Shown here one piece after another: positions 32,444 to 34,192 of a stretch of DNA of 34,192 nucleotides; positions within the stretch are counted from its first letter, which is position 1, and each line of letters starts with the position of its first letter. The stretch is from contig CAMTFK010000021.1 of NCBI GenBank assembly GCA_947071285.1, positions 1 to 34,192 on the forward strand. The letters are read 5' to 3'. A model generated the notes under the pieces. It searched no databases, had not been told where the DNA came from, and saw only the letters and a list, made by a program, of their open reading frames with translations. Source of the DNA: an uncultured Bacteroides sp. (GTDB lineage Bacteria > Bacteroidota > Bacteroidia > Bacteroidales > Bacteroidaceae). The position numbers were made by a program, and so were the translations under genes.

Positions 32444-33073
32444 TTATTTAGCTAATGGTGCATAACCAAAGTTCAGGAAACCGATAGCCGTCAGACAGTA
32501 TGCAAACGGATTATCGGAAGGTATATTGATGAAATTGTGGAATAACTCCTTATCACCGTCCTGTTCCATGCCACGCATGGAGAGTTCATGGTTCAACGAC
32601 TTATTCAACCACATGCGTGCTTCTGCGCCCGCAATTTCATCATCAATCTTTGAGTCGTAATACTGCACATATTCGGCAGCAAAACCTCCCACAAACTTAC
32701 CGTCCTTCTTTGCCCATACGATGCCCACGCCGGTAGCAATTGCTTTATGTTCGGCATAGTTGGCACCCGATCCGGCGATAATCACTTCCAGCACTGCTCC
32801 ATGATGAAACTGGTCTTTGATGTCGGGACGGAAAGGCAGATAATGGAATTTCTGATTCATCTCCGGGGTAATGGTCACCAGGTTGCCACGTATTTCGGGC
32901 GGCATAACAGAGGTGTAAGGAATAACATTGAAATTTTCAATTCCGGCTTCGTGCAAGGCGAGGTCATAGGCAAAGGTTTCATAAGGCTGAGGTGGGATGC
33001 CGTCGTTAAAGGCGCCTGTACCACCAGTTACAAATCCGAAAATGGGATAACGTGTCCCTTTCATTTCATCCAT
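32444..33073 (-). CDS. Pyruvoyl-dependent arginine decarboxylase (AaxB-like)
   Basis: 209 residues, similar in length to chlamydial AaxB and aligning with it as I recall that sequence: GTRYP, GG.G..(N/D)DG.PPQP(Y/F)ETF.YD.AL, IENFN(V/I)(I/V)PYTSV, HGAVLEVI.AG, AEYV.(Y/F). The self-cleavage site is expected between Thr54 and Ser55 (PYT|SVMP), giving a small beta chain and an alpha chain with an N-terminal pyruvoyl group. The reaction is arginine to agmatine plus CO2, consuming a proton. The start could be 33073 or the Met three codons later (33064). It lies between the histidine decarboxylase (41 bp upstream) and the antiporter, in one operon. Lysine or another substrate is possible but less likely. 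Confidence 0.88.
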   Translation of the reverse strand: MDEMKGTRYPIFGFVTGGTGAFNDGIPPQPYETFAYDLALHEAGIENFNVIPYTSVMPPEIRGNLVTITPEMNQKFHYLPFRPDIKDQFHHGAVLEVIIAGSGANYAEHKAIATGVGIVWAKKDGKFVGGFAAEYVQYYDSKIDDEIAGAEARMWLNKSLNHELSMRGMEQDGDKELFHNFINIPSDNPFAYCLTAIGFLNFGYAPLAK

Positions 33074-33114
33074 GATAAAAATATTTATATAGTTAAAGTT
33101 TAGGTTAGGTCTTA

Positions 33115-34014
33115 TTATTCAATCATTGTCAGGTGCTCAAGTCCCAGCTTCTTTTCCCACTCGTCGATAGGCATGCCTTTTAGGTCGGCAGCTTTCATTC
33201 CTTCGGGAATGGCATTCTGAGCCAGATAAATGTACGGGGCGCAAGTCAACGCGCAACCCACTTGATTCGGTTCTACGAAAGTGTATTTGTAGCCTACATA
33301 AATGCGGTCGTACTCTACCGACTGGTCTTGTCCGCACAGTACAATGCTGTTGGTTACTTTACGGAGTGAGCCTTCCAGGAAACCTATGATTTCGGCTTCG
33401 GTGGTACTATCATCGCCATACGTGTTGGCATCCTCGATGAAAAGGCAAGAACCGTCACTACGATTTTTCAGGATAGCGATGCCAATGGCCGACCATACCC
33501 ACACGGGACCGCGAGCTGTCACATCCTTATTAGCGCAGATGACGTGTGCTCCCGGCATGGGTGGGAAACGTCGTTGCCCCTCACGTCCGAAGAGACGCTC
33601 ACTTGCTTCCAGCAACGGGCGGGCATTATATACGGGAATAGCGGGTTTTCCGTCCGGTTGTTCCTGCATGTACATGGGTTTCTCCTTACCTGTAGCAATA
33701 TCTTCATGTACAGCGAGGTCGTATCCCCATACAGCACCATTCTGGCCACAGAAAGAAGATACGGTCAGCATGTTGATTTGTCCGATATAAGCGTCGTTCT
33801 TTTCGCAACGGTCATACGAAACAATGTTTTCGGTAACTGCATCAAGGTCTTTTACATCGACTGTGCCCACCGAGAGTTTCATGGTAGAGATGTATCCCTG
33901 ACCATTCGGAGCACCAGGGTTCATGTAACCCATACAGAATTCTTTACTTGGCCCTACGGCCTGTTCAATCACTTTAGCGGCATCATACTTAATGCCGGCA
34001 ACAAGATCTTTCAT
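33115..34014 (-). CDS. hdcA: Pyruvoyl-dependent histidine decarboxylase proenzyme
   Basis: 299 residues, close to the Lactobacillus 30a proenzyme (about 310). By comparison with that sequence from memory, all key positions are kept. The processing site is NMLTVSSFCG with cleavage expected between Ser86 and Ser87 (Ser81/Ser82 in the Lactobacillus enzyme). The imidazole-binding IVSYDR has Tyr67 and Asp68, and the catalytic Glu194 lies in LFIEDA. Other shared blocks are GYMNPG.PNGQGY, AYIGQIN, VICANK.VTA, VWSAI and AL(T)CAPY. After self-cleavage the alpha chain (87-299) begins with the pyruvoyl group. It converts histidine to histamine and CO2, consuming a cytoplasmic proton. It is the first gene of an operon with the arginine decarboxylase and antiporter. 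Confidence 0.9.
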   Translation of the reverse strand: MKDLVAGIKYDAAKVIEQAVGPSKEFCMGYMNPGAPNGQGYISTMKLSVGTVDVKDLDAVTENIVSYDRCEKNDAYIGQINMLTVSSFCGQNGAVWGYDLAVHEDIATGKEKPMYMQEQPDGKPAIPVYNARPLLEASERLFGREGQRRFPPMPGAHVICANKDVTARGPVWVWSAIGIAILKNRSDGSCLFIEDANTYGDDSTTEAEIIGFLEGSLRKVTNSIVLCGQDQSVEYDRIYVGYKYTFVEPNQVGCALTCAPYIYLAQNAIPEGMKAADLKGMPIDEWEKKLGLEHLTMIE

Positions 34015-34144
34015 AACTATTTTAGTTTAGGTTTAGATGTTGCATATAGAACGGCATTTAACAGAGAATGATTAGAGGATTGACTTAAAGAAGGTAAAAG
34101 AACCTTAATCCAAAAAGAATGCACACACTTCCCGGCGAAAATCG

Positions 34145-34179
34145 AGTAGGAAGAAAATGGAAGTAGTTTTCTTCCTACT
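34145..34179. other. 13-bp perfect hairpin upstream of the decarboxylase operon
   Basis: AGTAGGAAGAAAA (34145-34157) pairs with TTTTCTTCCTACT (34167-34179) around a 9-nt loop. On the minus strand it lies about 130 bp before the hdcA start. It may be the terminator of a gene off the right edge, or an operator or leader structure; neither strand shows a textbook T-run right after it. The remaining 34015-34144 is A/T-rich noncoding DNA with no promoter I trust. Confidence 0.6.
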
Positions 34180-34192
34180 TTCATTTCCCACC

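Noticed and set aside
33115..34014. Second arginine decarboxylase
   Set aside because: The SYDR, TVSSF and FIEDA motifs and the length match pyruvoyl histidine decarboxylase, not the shorter PvlArgDC family represented by the neighbouring gene.

Overview
The window looks like a chromosomal segment from a gut Bacteroides or close Bacteroidales relative. The evidence is Bacteroidetes-type -7 boxes (TAnnTTTG) with TTG/TTTG elements about 19-20 bp upstream, start codons without strong Shine-Dalgarno sequences, a TonB-dependent receptor with a carboxypeptidase-regulatory-like N-terminus, LytS/LytTR two-component genes, a DUF2807 protein, and many short purine-rich tandem repeats between genes. I cannot name the species. 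No rRNA, tRNA, insertion sequence or CRISPR array is visible.

Positions 1-19355 (all minus strand) hold one very large ABC export locus. A MacA/HlyD-like membrane fusion protein (18108-19355) is followed by three permease pairs (10273-18047). A single MacB/LolD-type ATPase (9433-10098) then starts a second block of permeases that runs off the left edge, with a DUF2807 protein inserted at 6155-6787. There are 13 MacB/FtsX-fold permeases, one of them cut by the window edge. They alternate between two sequence types: type A has NPxxS near the N-terminus and SRM..R.SE.GVRKAFGA after TM2; type B has GTFWxRT after TM2 and PAEAL..E at the C-terminus. Each A gene sits just upstream of a B gene. Both blocks start behind the same promoter layout: a GTGTCC-N6-GAACAC palindrome with a degenerate inverted copy 19 bp further upstream, then exactly the same spacing to a TTGGCA-type, sigma-54-like element. 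One activator probably drives the fusion-protein block and the ATPase block together. No TolC-like outer-membrane channel is in view.

Positions 19586-24009 hold an ACT-domain protein, a secreted glucosaminidase with two LysM domains, cytidine deaminase and an ABC-F ATPase. The noncoding DNA here is unusual. Positions 20023-20258 contain three sets of three repeats, all with 22-bp spacing, the outer two inverted to each other. The ABC-F gene has its own promoter and a 5' leader with short upstream ORFs and mutually exclusive stems, which looks like an attenuator. Positions 23797-23932 contain a REP/BIME-like double-hairpin inverted repeat.

Positions 24010-29338 (plus strand) encode a TonB-dependent receptor, two LytS-type sensor proteins and a LytTR response regulator; the last three overlap by ATGA and are translationally coupled. 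The first sensor has lost the phospho-accepting His, the N-box Asn and the G-box, so it looks like a pseudokinase; the second is intact. A GNAT acetyltransferase and a NudC-type NADH pyrophosphatase follow.

Positions 31005-34014 (minus strand) form an amino-acid-decarboxylation operon: a pyruvoyl histidine decarboxylase proenzyme, an AaxB-like pyruvoyl arginine decarboxylase, and one APC-family amino acid/amine antiporter. The predicted products are histamine and agmatine, with acid resistance as the likely physiological role.
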